DNA of 34,980 nucleotides, taken from the NCBI GenBank assembly GCA_021794525.1, contig JAJYQP010000020.1, positions 1-34,980 on the forward strand, given 5' to 3'. The notes below the pieces were generated by a model that saw only the letters and a list, made by a program, of their open reading frames with translations, was not told the origin of the DNA and ran no database searches. This document shows positions 8,732 to 16,239 of the stretch, one piece after another (position 1 is the stretch's first letter; the number at the start of each line of letters is the position of its first letter). The DNA comes from Pseudomonadota bacterium (GTDB taxonomy: Bacteria > Pseudomonadota > Alphaproteobacteria > Sphingomonadales > Sphingomonadaceae). The translations under genes were made by a program, and so were the position numbers.

Positions 8732-9325
8732 TCACACCAGTAGTCGCTCGATATCGACGCTGAGGATACCATGCTCCGCCTGCAGCGCCGCGATATCGTC
8801 GGGGCGGGCCATTTCGCCGTCGTCGCGCAGGATGGAACAGATGACGGCGGCATCGCCCGCCCCGGCCCTGCGGCATAGTTCGATCGCGGCTTCCGCGGCG
8901 GCGGGACGGTCCTTCACCCCGCCCTCTGCGGAGATAAGCGGAAAGACATGACCGGGGCTGACGAGATCGTCGCCGCTCGCCCGTTCCGCAACCGCAACCT
9001 CGACGGTTCTCGCGCGGTCGGCAGCCGAAATGCCGGTGGTGATCCCGGTCGCCGCATCGATCGAACGCCCATGCGGTCGGCCGGACTGCTGCTCGCGCCC
9101 CGGATTGATGAGCTGGATGCCGAGCTTCATAGCGCGCGCCGGCGTTAGCGCCAGGCAGATCAACCCGCGGCCGTGTGTCGCCATGAAGTTTATCGCATCG
9201 GATGTGACGTGCTTCGCGGCGACGCAAAAGTCGATGTCGCCGCCGCGATACCTGTCACCCGTGATGACGACTATCCGCCCCTCGGCAAGCGCGTCGAGCG
9301 CATCGTGCAGCGTCTCGTCGCTCAC
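8732..9325 (-). CDS. RibB-like protein lacking the DHBP-synthase metal ligands
   Basis: 197 residues from the GTG at 9325, which overlaps the stop of the FMN reductase by four bases (GTGA). The fold of 3,4-dihydroxy-2-butanone-4-phosphate synthase is clear: INFMATHGRGLICLALT, TGISAADRARTVE, SPGHVFPL, DDGEMARPDDI. But the acidic loop that is RENEGD in active RibB reads RGGDID in a gapless alignment, losing the Mg2+-binding Glu. The HTEA motif reads AAEA, losing the second metal ligand His. The substrate-loop FTV is also missing. It is therefore unlikely to make the riboflavin precursor. Being last in an operon with a flavin reductase and a flavin-dependent monooxygenase, it may have a flavin-related accessory role; that is inference. 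Confidence 0.8.
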   Translation of the reverse strand: MSDETLHDALDALAEGRIVVITGDRYRGGDIDFCVAAKHVTSDAINFMATHGRGLICLALTPARAMKLGIQLINPGREQQSGRPHGRSIDAATGITTGISAADRARTVEVAVAERASGDDLVSPGHVFPLISAEGGVKDRPAAAEAAIELCRRAGAGDAAVICSILRDDGEMARPDDIAALQAEHGILSVDIERLLV

Positions 9326-9894
9326 AGCCGGTCCATTCCCGACAGCGCCTTCGCCCCCTGCAGGGTCTGGCGACCGACCATCTCGATCTGCAACCGCGCG
9401 CGGTCTTCCAGGCATTCGCCATCGGGCGAGAAGAGGCCCTGATAGGTACGGATTGTCGCCCCCATCGGCGTGGGCCAGCCGCGCAGGGCGTGGATGATCG
9501 CCCGCATGGTGATGAGCGTGCTCATGGTCGCCTGGTCACCGTAAGCGGTCGAAATGAGTCCCACCGCGCGACCGTCCAGGTACGGGCGGGTGTCGCGGGC
9601 AAGGTCTTCCAGATAATCCAGTGCGTTCTTGACGAGGCCTGAGATCGTTCCATGGTAGCCGGGCGCTGCCACGATCAGGCCGTCCGCCGCGCGCACCGCC
9701 TCGACCAGCTCGCCGCCGCTTCCTTCCTCGTAACCCGCCCCGCGATAATGGGCGAGAGCGCCGAGGTATTCACCGCCGAACACCTGGACCTCGGCTCCCG
9801 CCTCGAATGCCGGACGGGTGGCGAGGCACAGCGCCTGCTCGGTCGTGCTGCCCGGGTTCACGGTGCCTCCGATGGCGACGATACGAATAGTCAC
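9322..9894 (-). CDS. NAD(P)H-dependent FMN reductase (SsuE/MsuE type)
   Basis: 190 residues from the GTG at 9894. A GGAG ribosome site lies just upstream, immediately after the original stop of the monooxygenase gene, and the protein then begins VTIRIVAIGGTVNPGSTTEQ, the normal start of this flavodoxin-like family. GGTVNPGSTT is the phosphate-binding loop for FMN; AAPGYHGTISGLVKNALDYL is the second FMN-contacting segment; an AVGLISTAYG strand follows. The enzyme would supply FMNH2 to the LLM monooxygenase encoded just upstream. It overlaps the RibB-like gene by four bases. It looks intact even though the monooxygenase is broken. Confidence 0.88.
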   Translation of the reverse strand: MTIRIVAIGGTVNPGSTTEQALCLATRPAFEAGAEVQVFGGEYLGALAHYRGAGYEEGSGGELVEAVRAADGLIVAAPGYHGTISGLVKNALDYLEDLARDTRPYLDGRAVGLISTAYGDQATMSTLITMRAIIHALRGWPTPMGATIRTYQGLFSPDGECLEDRARLQIEMVGRQTLQGAKALSGMDRL

Positions 9895-9910
9895 TTCGAT
9901 AGGTCTCCGG

Positions 9911-10652
9911 TCAGAACTGCAGCGGCGCGTGTTCGATACGCGGTAGGACGTGTCGCGCGAACAGGTCGCATTCGGTGGTATGCGGATAGGCCGAGAGAAT
10001 GACGGCCTCGATACCGGCGTCCTGATAGGCGCAGTTTGGCGAGCTCCTGATCGGGATCGCCGACAATCGCCGCGCCGCAGCCCGAGCGGGCCCGACCGAT
10101 CCCGGTCCACAGATTGTCTTCGACGAAGCCGTCTCCGTCCGCCGCTCCGCGCAATCCCGCCTGGCGTTGCGCACCGTAGTTCTTCGCATCGAGCGAGGCT
10201 TCGCGGATGGCGCGGCCTTTCTCGTCGTCGAGCTTTGAGAGGAGGCGATCGGCATAGGCGCGGGCCTCGTCTTCGGTTTCGCGAACGATGGCATGGACAC
10301 GGTAGCCAAACTTGGGATTTCGCCCGAATTTTGCGGCCCGTGTCGTGAGGTCCGCGATGTTCTCACGCACCTTGTCCATGGTGTCGGGCCACATCAGGTA
10401 AACGTCGCAGCCTTCCGCCGCGCATTCGCGCGCTTCGTGGGAGCCGCCGAAACAGACGGTAGTGTCCACGCCGAGCTGGTAGCCGGAGGGGAGCAGGATA
10501 TTATCAAAGCCGCCTTCCTCGGCGCGCAGCACGATGTTGCGGCAATGCTCCCAGCTCGACTCGAGCTGCGGATCGGGCACACCAAGGAACTCGAAGTCAT
10601 CGTCACACAGGGCTGAAAACCACGCGATCTCACATTGTCGAGAGCCATTCAT
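9911..10652 (-). pseudogene. Broken LLM-class flavin-dependent monooxygenase (SsuD-like)
   Basis: The 5' part is a good match to SsuD-like LLM monooxygenases (CEIAWFSALCDDDFEFLG, AEEGGFDNILLPSGYQLG). Near 10450-10460 the frame jumps from GVDTTV straight to CFGGSHEARECAAEGCDV; in intact relatives about 120-130 residues of the TIM barrel lie between these. Later segments are normal (DVYLMWPDTMDKVREN, DGFVEDNLWTGIGRARSG, AAIVGDPDQELAKLR). Around 10030 a two-base loss (CGCC where CGCGCC is expected) shifts the frame. The proper C-terminus (YQDAGIEAVILSAYPH, ECDLFARHVLPRIEHAPL) continues in another frame and stops at 9911. With the shift unrepaired the frame runs to 9891. Its ATG overlaps the aldo/keto reductase stop (ATGA). 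Two independent lesions make an active enzyme very unlikely. Confidence 0.85.
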
Positions 10653-11563
10653 GGCATCGGTTCTCCTCTTGCAGCGACAAGCACCGCGTACCAGTCCTCC
10701 CGCGTCCAGCGCATCGCCAGCGCCTCCGCCCCCTCTGCGATGCGCGCCTGATTCTGCGAGCCGATGATCGGCACGATGCCCGCCGGGTGCGCCATCAGCC
10801 AGCCATAGGCCGCGACCGAGCGGCTGACGCCTTGCACTTCGGCCACCCGGTCGAGTTCTGTCGCGACCGACCGGTCGCGGTCGCTTGCGGGCTTCAGCAG
10901 CCCCCCGCCTCCAAGCGGCGACCAGGCGAGCGGCATGAGGCCGAGGCGCATGGCCTGGTCGAGCTCACCGTTCTCGAAGCAGTCGATCCGCAAGGGGCTG
11001 ATTTCGGGTTGGGTGGCCACCAGCTTGTGGCCGAGAAACTGGTTCAGCGCCTCGATCTGCTGGATGGCGAAGTTGGACACGCCGAGGCTGCGAACCTTTC
11101 CGCTGGCCACCGCATCGTCCAGGACGCGCGCGACTTCCTGCGGGTGGGCGAGGATGTCCGGGCGGTGGATCTGGTATAGGTCGATGGTCTCGGTCCGCAG
11201 CCGCCGCAGTGACGCCTCGAGCGCGCCGCGCAGATACTCCGCCGACTGGTCGTAGGGCAGCGGCGGCATGATCCCGCCCTTGGTCGCCAGCACCATGCGG
11301 TCGCGCAACCCCGGCTCGGCCGCCAGAACCTCGCCCAGTAGTGCCTCGGCACCGCCGAAACCGTTCGTCCCGTCGAAGCCGTAAATGTCGGCCGTGTCGA
11401 GGAGCGCTATCCCGGCATCGAGCGCGGCGTGAATCAGCGGTGCCGCATCGGCAGCGCTGCGCCCGCCCTCCGCCAGGCGCCACATGCCCCAGGCGATCGG
11501 CGATATCGCGATATCGCTGGCGCCGAGGCGGCGGGTGGTGGGCGGAGGGGGCAATACGCTCAT
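10649..11563 (-). CDS. Aldo/keto reductase
   Basis: 304 residues. An AAGGGA ribosome site lies about six bases before the ATG. The AKR (beta/alpha)8 family is shown by the catalytic tetrad Asp56 and Tyr61 (LLDTADIYG), Lys95 (LATKGG) and His133 (YQIHRPD). Also present are GVSNFAIQQIEALN, PLAWSPLGGGGL and the NADPH-binding segment VPIIGSQNQARI. It resembles the YdhF-like oxidoreductase branch. It is first in a tightly packed operon with the LLM monooxygenase, FMN reductase and RibB-like genes, and may have reduced a carbonyl product of the monooxygenase; substrate unknown. Confidence 0.9.
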   Translation of the reverse strand: MSVLPPPPTTRRLGASDIAISPIAWGMWRLAEGGRSAADAAPLIHAALDAGIALLDTADIYGFDGTNGFGGAEALLGEVLAAEPGLRDRMVLATKGGIMPPLPYDQSAEYLRGALEASLRRLRTETIDLYQIHRPDILAHPQEVARVLDDAVASGKVRSLGVSNFAIQQIEALNQFLGHKLVATQPEISPLRIDCFENGELDQAMRLGLMPLAWSPLGGGGLLKPASDRDRSVATELDRVAEVQGVSRSVAAYGWLMAHPAGIVPIIGSQNQARIAEGAEALAMRWTREDWYAVLVAARGEPMP

Positions 11564-11597
11564 GGAAGTTCCCTTGGCGGGTTGACGAGATGGGTCG

Positions 11598-11880
11598 TCA
11601 TGTCATCCGCCGCTTGCGGGGCGGCAGAATACGGCGGGCTGTCGCGGGGGCGGCGACGATGTGTTCGCCGGCGACGAAGTCCTCGCCCGACCAGACGTGC
11701 CGCCATGGCGCGTCGCCGGGCAGAACAACGCGGCGCTCGATCGCGCCTTCCTCGATCACGGGAGCCACCAGCATGTCCGCGCCGTAGAGATACTCGTCCT
11801 GCACCGCAAACAGCGTCGGATCGTCCGGATAGTGCAGGGCGGTGGTCGGGGTCGCCGCCGGGATCGCCGCCTGGCTGTCG
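11598..11880 (-). pseudogene. 3' remnant of a glycoside hydrolase family 31 gene
   Basis: About 90 codons read as the end of a GH31 alpha-glucosidase/xylosidase: ALHYPDDPTLFAVQDEYLYG, ADMLVAPVIEEGAIERRVVL, then APWRHVWSGEDFVAGEH. That is the conserved DxxF..DxY..G..LLVAPV..G segment that follows the catalytic barrel. The catalytic residues and all upstream sequence are missing. The remnant stops 34 bases before the aldo/keto reductase start. Its 5' break abuts a remnant of an unrelated exporter gene on the other strand, at about 11880. Confidence 0.75.
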
Positions 11881-11884
11881 GAGC

Positions 11885-12126
11885 ATGACGGCTTCCCGAT
11901 CATCCTGCTGGTCCTGAACAGCGTGATGACGGTGCCCGAGGCCCTTCGTGCGGCGACGTTGACGATGTCGAAGGCACTGCTGCTGTTCGCGGTGATCGCG
12001 ACGGCGATGAGATCGGACCTCGCGCGAATCCTCAAGCTCGGCTGGCGCGCGGCGACGCCTGTGGTTTTTGCCACCCTGACCAGTTTTGCAGCCGCGCTGG
12101 CGGCGGTGTCGCTAGGGGCAGCCTAG
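11885..12126 (+). pseudogene. 3' remnant of a YeiH-type putative sulfate exporter gene
   Basis: The last ~80 codons of this plus-strand frame (PIILLVLNSVMTVPEALRAA, LTMSKALLLFAVIATAMRSD, LKLGWRAATPVVFATLTSF) match the end of YeiH/UPF0324 family membrane proteins, annotated as putative sulfate exporters. The family is normally over 300 residues with about ten membrane helices; only the last two remain. Its 5' end is cut at the junction with the GH31 remnant. Its TAG overlaps, on the opposite strand, the TAG of the FAD/ADC fusion gene. A sulfate exporter beside a sulfonate-type monooxygenase operon would make biochemical sense, so both may once have belonged to one sulfur locus. Confidence 0.65.
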
Positions 12127-15100
12127 AGTTCCCACAGCACCTCTCCCGGCTGGATCGCCAGGTCGAAGGCCAGTTCCAGTCCGAGCACTTTCTGCATGGG
12201 TGCGATGCCGAGGTCTTTCGCGATGGGGCTTGAGGCGAGCGCCTCCAGCTTCATCTCGTATTCCACGAGGCCGGGGAGCGCATCGAACCTCGTCACCTCT
12301 GCCATGACCTCGGTGATCGCCTGGTAGCAGGCGACGCGGGTGTCGGCGACGTCGCGGAACTGCTTCAGGAATAGCTGCGGCACCCGGCAGTTGAGCAGAT
12401 TGCCCAGCAGGTCGAGTTCGAACCCCAGCGTCGGGTTCCATCCTGCCTCGCGCGCGAGGTAGTCCCACAGTGCCTTCACCCCGGCGGCGAAGTTCGATGT
12501 GCCCGCGAAATCCTTGGTGGCGCCGGTCGGCGCGAGGGTGAGCAGCCGCTGGAACTGCTCCTGCGTCCCGGCGCCGAAGGTCTTGGTCGCGAAGAGATCG
12601 ACCGCGATCCCTCCGCCCGAGTCCGCGTCGCTCGGCACCGTCAGCTTTCCCTGCTGCTTGCGATAGCCGAAGATTTCCCGCCCCGAGGCGATGGCCACCG
12701 GGTTGTCGAGCACGAGGTAGGGCAGCACCATGTCGAAGCGGGTCGCGAAGCTCTTGCCCTCCCTTTCCTCCACCTGCACCGCCGGGATCCAGAAGGTCAG
12801 CTCGCGCTCCTTCGACCAGCCCATGTCGGGCACGTCCGTGAAGCTGCCGTGGCCGATATCGACCACGGTCATCATCACCGCGCTGGTCATCGGCAGGACG
12901 CGGATTTCGCCGCCGCTCGGAATGTCGAAGCTCGCCTGGCACCAGCGCGTGAGCGCGGCGATATCCGCCTCGAGCAGGAAAGCCCACATCCGCGTGTCGT
13001 CGAGTGCGATCGGGCCGGGAAAGGTGACCTCGCCCCCCATCTCGACGAAGGCGCCGGCGGGCGGCAGCGCGCTGCTGGTCGCCTTGGCCACCGCCGCGGG
13101 GGAGAGGCCGCGAAAGTCCGTCGGCCAGCCCGACAGCGCATGGCTCGCCAGCATTCCCGAGATCGTCGTCGCCTCGAAGCTGCCGAGGTTCTGTCCGTTT
13201 TTGATCCAGTCGCCGGTGAGCGCGAGATTGGCATAGCCCGAGCCGCCCGCGGTCATCCGGTGGCGCGTCGAATCCCTCACCGTCAGCGTGTAGCGTTCGG
13301 CGGGATCGATATTGGCGCGGTTGTACTGGCTGACGATCGTGCCCGGCTGCGGCCCGCCCGGCCCGAAGCGGTCGGGGAAGAAGAAGGCCGCGTCCTTCGC
13401 CAGGAAGACAGCCGCATTGGCATCGACCACCGCCTGCTGCTGCGCCGGATAACCGGCTTCGGATGCGGGCGGCAGGGTGTCGGGGCAGGGCAGGGGGCCG
13501 CACCAGATCTGCTGCGACTTCACGCCCATTGCCGCGGGCCAGCTCTCGGTAGGCAGGATCTCGGAGATATCGGCCCAGCAATCGAGGTTGGAGATGTCGT
13601 AGCCGCCGACCATGGCCGGGGTTTTCCATCCCATCTCCTGCGCGCTGGCGGTCGCCCAGGTCTGCATCGACTGTGTGGCGACGGTCCGGAGCGCATCGCC
13701 CATGCGCCGCCACGGCCCGCTCTGCGCGATGAGGTCGCGGCAGACGTCCGGATGGGCGGCAGGCGGGATGGCAAGGACCAGGCGGTCGTAATCGGCACCC
13801 GCCTCCAGCAGGAGCGGCGGAGCGGCATCGGGCCAGTCGGTCCAGCGGCTTTCGAGATTGGCGCCGCTCGCCTTCAGCGCCGCGCCTTGTTGCAGCTTTT
13901 CGTAGAGCGGGCGGTCGGGCCAGACGCGCTGGCCGCTCGCAAGGGTCCGCAGCGGCTCGTAATAGACACCGATCGGCGTCAGTTGCCGGCCAATCTCGAC
14001 CCGCTCGATGATCTTGCCGTCGGCGCTGGGGACCAGCCGGTCGACGCGGTGGAAGAACTCGAACTTAACGCCCCGCGCCTTCAGCACCTCGTACATCGGC
14101 GCCATGATGAGATCGCCGGTGGCGGTGTTGAATTCCCAGATGATCGCGCCCTGGTAGCAGGCGGTGCCCATCAGGCTGACGAACATCGTCCCCGCCTCGA
14201 CCTCGCCCTCGCCGCGCCAGTCACCCTGCGGATAGGCGAAGAGGAGGTCGTAGAGCCCGCGCACTACGGCGGAATCGACCGTGATCTCGGCCGCGCCATG
14301 GCTGCGGAGCCATTGCTTGTAGTCGATGCGGTTAACCCGCTCGAGGTTCTCTTCCGGGTTGAAGATCAGCCCGTCGGCGAGCCCTCCGATCACGCTGGTC
14401 AGCATGAGATCGGCGAGGATGAAGAAGCGGCGGAGTTCGATGTCGCTGTCGAACCGGTTGGCGTATCGGCGCGCGATCCAGGCACGCAGGCTGGTCACCA
14501 TGCCTTGAACCGCCGCGTGCCCCTCGACGTCGCGCCCGGTGAGATCGCGCAGACCTTCGACCAGTTCCAGCGTCTCCTTCACCAGCCAGACGCCGGCATG
14601 GATCACCCCGTCCTGCACCAGTCCGAACAGTCGGCGGAAAAACCGCGTGACGGGATCGTACCAGTGCGTCTGCGCCGAAGTGACGGAGGGCAGGTCGGGA
14701 TCGAGATCGAGGATCCGGTCCCCGATCCAGCCGAGCATCTGCGCGATGCGGCCCCAGATATCTGGCGCTAGGTCGATGCCCGGCGTGCCCGGCATCACCG
14801 GCGCGTCGATCACCCAGGGGACGGGCCTGCCCTCGATCAGCTCGATGAGAGTGAGGGTCGGCTGCGGAGTGAAGGCCTTGTCCCAGGTGGGGAACGGCGG
14901 ATCGGGCGCGATCTTGTAAAGCTGCTGCACCATGTGGAACGCGTTCTGGTACGCGCCCATGAATACGTGGAGCCCGTGCTCCTGGATGCGGTCGTGCTCG
15001 TCTGCGTTGCGCCCGGTCGCGCACTTGCCGCCGAGCCGCCAGCCGAGCTGGTAGACGGTGACGTCGAACTTGTTGTTCTGCTCGGGGGCGGTGAGGTTCC

Positions 15101-15158
15101 AGGCGGTAATCAGGCCGGAGAGGCCACCGCCCAGAATCGCAACCCGGGTGCCGCTCAT
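12123..15158 (-). CDS. FAD-dependent oxidoreductase fused to acetoacetate decarboxylase-like domain
   Basis: 1011 residues. The ATG overlaps the stop of the CruF-like gene (ATGA). The first ~700 residues are a phytoene-desaturase/amine-oxidase-like FAD protein: AILGGGLSGLITAWNL (dinucleotide-binding loop, residues 8-23), then LGWRLGGKCATGRN, the second FAD motif. A C-terminal FAD segment near GSGYANLALTGDWIKN and TISGMLASHA closes that unit. From about 714 an acetoacetate decarboxylase-like domain follows: FWIPAVQVEE, YLVLDNPVAIASGREIFGYR. Lys834 aligns with the Schiff-base Lys of ADC, while the neighbouring Lys (K116 of the clostridial enzyme) is Gln. Its partner suggests carotenoid or other isoprenoid chemistry. 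The reaction is unknown. Confidence 0.82.
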   Translation of the reverse strand: MSGTRVAILGGGLSGLITAWNLTAPEQNNKFDVTVYQLGWRLGGKCATGRNADEHDRIQEHGLHVFMGAYQNAFHMVQQLYKIAPDPPFPTWDKAFTPQPTLTLIELIEGRPVPWVIDAPVMPGTPGIDLAPDIWGRIAQMLGWIGDRILDLDPDLPSVTSAQTHWYDPVTRFFRRLFGLVQDGVIHAGVWLVKETLELVEGLRDLTGRDVEGHAAVQGMVTSLRAWIARRYANRFDSDIELRRFFILADLMLTSVIGGLADGLIFNPEENLERVNRIDYKQWLRSHGAAEITVDSAVVRGLYDLLFAYPQGDWRGEGEVEAGTMFVSLMGTACYQGAIIWEFNTATGDLIMAPMYEVLKARGVKFEFFHRVDRLVPSADGKIIERVEIGRQLTPIGVYYEPLRTLASGQRVWPDRPLYEKLQQGAALKASGANLESRWTDWPDAAPPLLLEAGADYDRLVLAIPPAAHPDVCRDLIAQSGPWRRMGDALRTVATQSMQTWATASAQEMGWKTPAMVGGYDISNLDCWADISEILPTESWPAAMGVKSQQIWCGPLPCPDTLPPASEAGYPAQQQAVVDANAAVFLAKDAAFFFPDRFGPGGPQPGTIVSQYNRANIDPAERYTLTVRDSTRHRMTAGGSGYANLALTGDWIKNGQNLGSFEATTISGMLASHALSGWPTDFRGLSPAAVAKATSSALPPAGAFVEMGGEVTFPGPIALDDTRMWAFLLEADIAALTRWCQASFDIPSGGEIRVLPMTSAVMMTVVDIGHGSFTDVPDMGWSKERELTFWIPAVQVEEREGKSFATRFDMVLPYLVLDNPVAIASGREIFGYRKQQGKLTVPSDADSGGGIAVDLFATKTFGAGTQEQFQRLLTLAPTGATKDFAGTSNFAAGVKALWDYLAREAGWNPTLGFELDLLGNLLNCRVPQLFLKQFRDVADTRVACYQAITEVMAEVTRFDALPGLVEYEMKLEALASSPIAKDLGIAPMQKVLGLELAFDLAIQPGEVLWEL

Positions 15159-16138
15159 TCGGCGGGTTCCGCCAGCCCCTCGACGGGGCCTGTTCCCGGG
15201 CGCAGCGGCGGCTGGCCCTCATGCGGCTCGCTCGGCCACAGTGGCAGATCGGTGCGGTTGGCGAAAAGCTGATAGGCGGCGAAGAAGGCCGGAATGCCCA
15301 TCGAGAAGGGCGAGATCAGCCGCAGCCCCGCGATCTCGGGATAGCCCAGCCAGCAATTGATCAGCGCCATCATGGTGTAGACGCCCACGGGCAGCGAAAT
15401 CATGATCCGCGAACACATCCCGTGCGCCGGCGCGTTGGGCAGCCTGGTCTCGAGCCAGCGATAAAGGGTAAAAACCACGAAAGCGGTCAGCATCCAGCCG
15501 AAGTAGTTCTGGAACGGCACCCCGAAATGCGCGCCGCCTTCGGGCCAGACCCACGCCGGTACGCCGACGTTGGCAGCGTCGGGAACGCCCGGCTCGGCTG
15601 CCTTGCCGGGATTGTTGAAGCTCATCACCGGGTCCATGGTGAGGTCCCACGCGGTCATCACCGCGGCGCTGAGCAGCGAGAGCCAGATGATCGGCACCCA
15701 GCCGGTGCGCTGCGGGATCGGCCCGCCTTCGCCGATCAGATTGGCAATGATATAACTGGGATAGAACATCATGTACCAGGCGAAGGGGATTAGCGCGGGC
15801 ACATTGCCGCCGATCTTCCAGCCGAGAACATCGGTGTAGTAATAGGGGCTGAAAGGCCAGCCGGTGCTCTCCCCCACCCATTCGAAGGCGAAGGAGACGA
15901 TGGTCGCGCAGGCGAGCAGCACCAGCGCGCGGACCTTGCCCAGAAGCAGCCAGGAATGGATGATGCAGAAGGCGGTCAGCGCGGGAACCAGCAGGCCCCA
16001 GGGCAGTCGATCGATGGGAAAGTCGAACCCACCGGTCTTGATGCCGACGTAGAAGGCCTCCGCCACCAGCAAGGTAATCAGCAGCCAGACCGCCGGCGGC
16101 GATTTCGCGCGCCGTTTCACGAAGGCTTTCGTTGCCAT
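15155..16138 (-). CDS. CruF-like (DUF422) carotenoid biosynthesis membrane protein
   Basis: 327 residues from the ATG at 16138, with AGGGGG five bases upstream. Longer upstream frames have no such site and run into acs. About seven or eight membrane helices are predicted by eye (AVWLLITLLVAEAFYVGI, ALTAFCIIHSWLLLG and so on). The family signature is FEWVGESTGWPFSPYYYTD, then GNVPALIPFAWYMMFYPSY and LTMDPVM. It belongs with bisanhydrobacterioruberin hydratase CruF-type proteins, which add water across a carotenoid end group in the membrane. It is coupled by a four-base overlap to the FAD/ADC fusion gene, so the two probably act on the same hydrophobic substrate. Confidence 0.83.
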   Translation of the reverse strand: MATKAFVKRRAKSPPAVWLLITLLVAEAFYVGIKTGGFDFPIDRLPWGLLVPALTAFCIIHSWLLLGKVRALVLLACATIVSFAFEWVGESTGWPFSPYYYTDVLGWKIGGNVPALIPFAWYMMFYPSYIIANLIGEGGPIPQRTGWVPIIWLSLLSAAVMTAWDLTMDPVMSFNNPGKAAEPGVPDAANVGVPAWVWPEGGAHFGVPFQNYFGWMLTAFVVFTLYRWLETRLPNAPAHGMCSRIMISLPVGVYTMMALINCWLGYPEIAGLRLISPFSMGIPAFFAAYQLFANRTDLPLWPSEPHEGQPPLRPGTGPVEGLAEPAE

Positions 16139-16239
16139 GCATTCCCCCTGATCTGCCGGGCCCGTCCCTGACCCATGAAGCGCTTTATGGCCGCGAAAGC
16201 GGCCCAAAACTTGGACCGCGACGACATTTTCACCAGATT

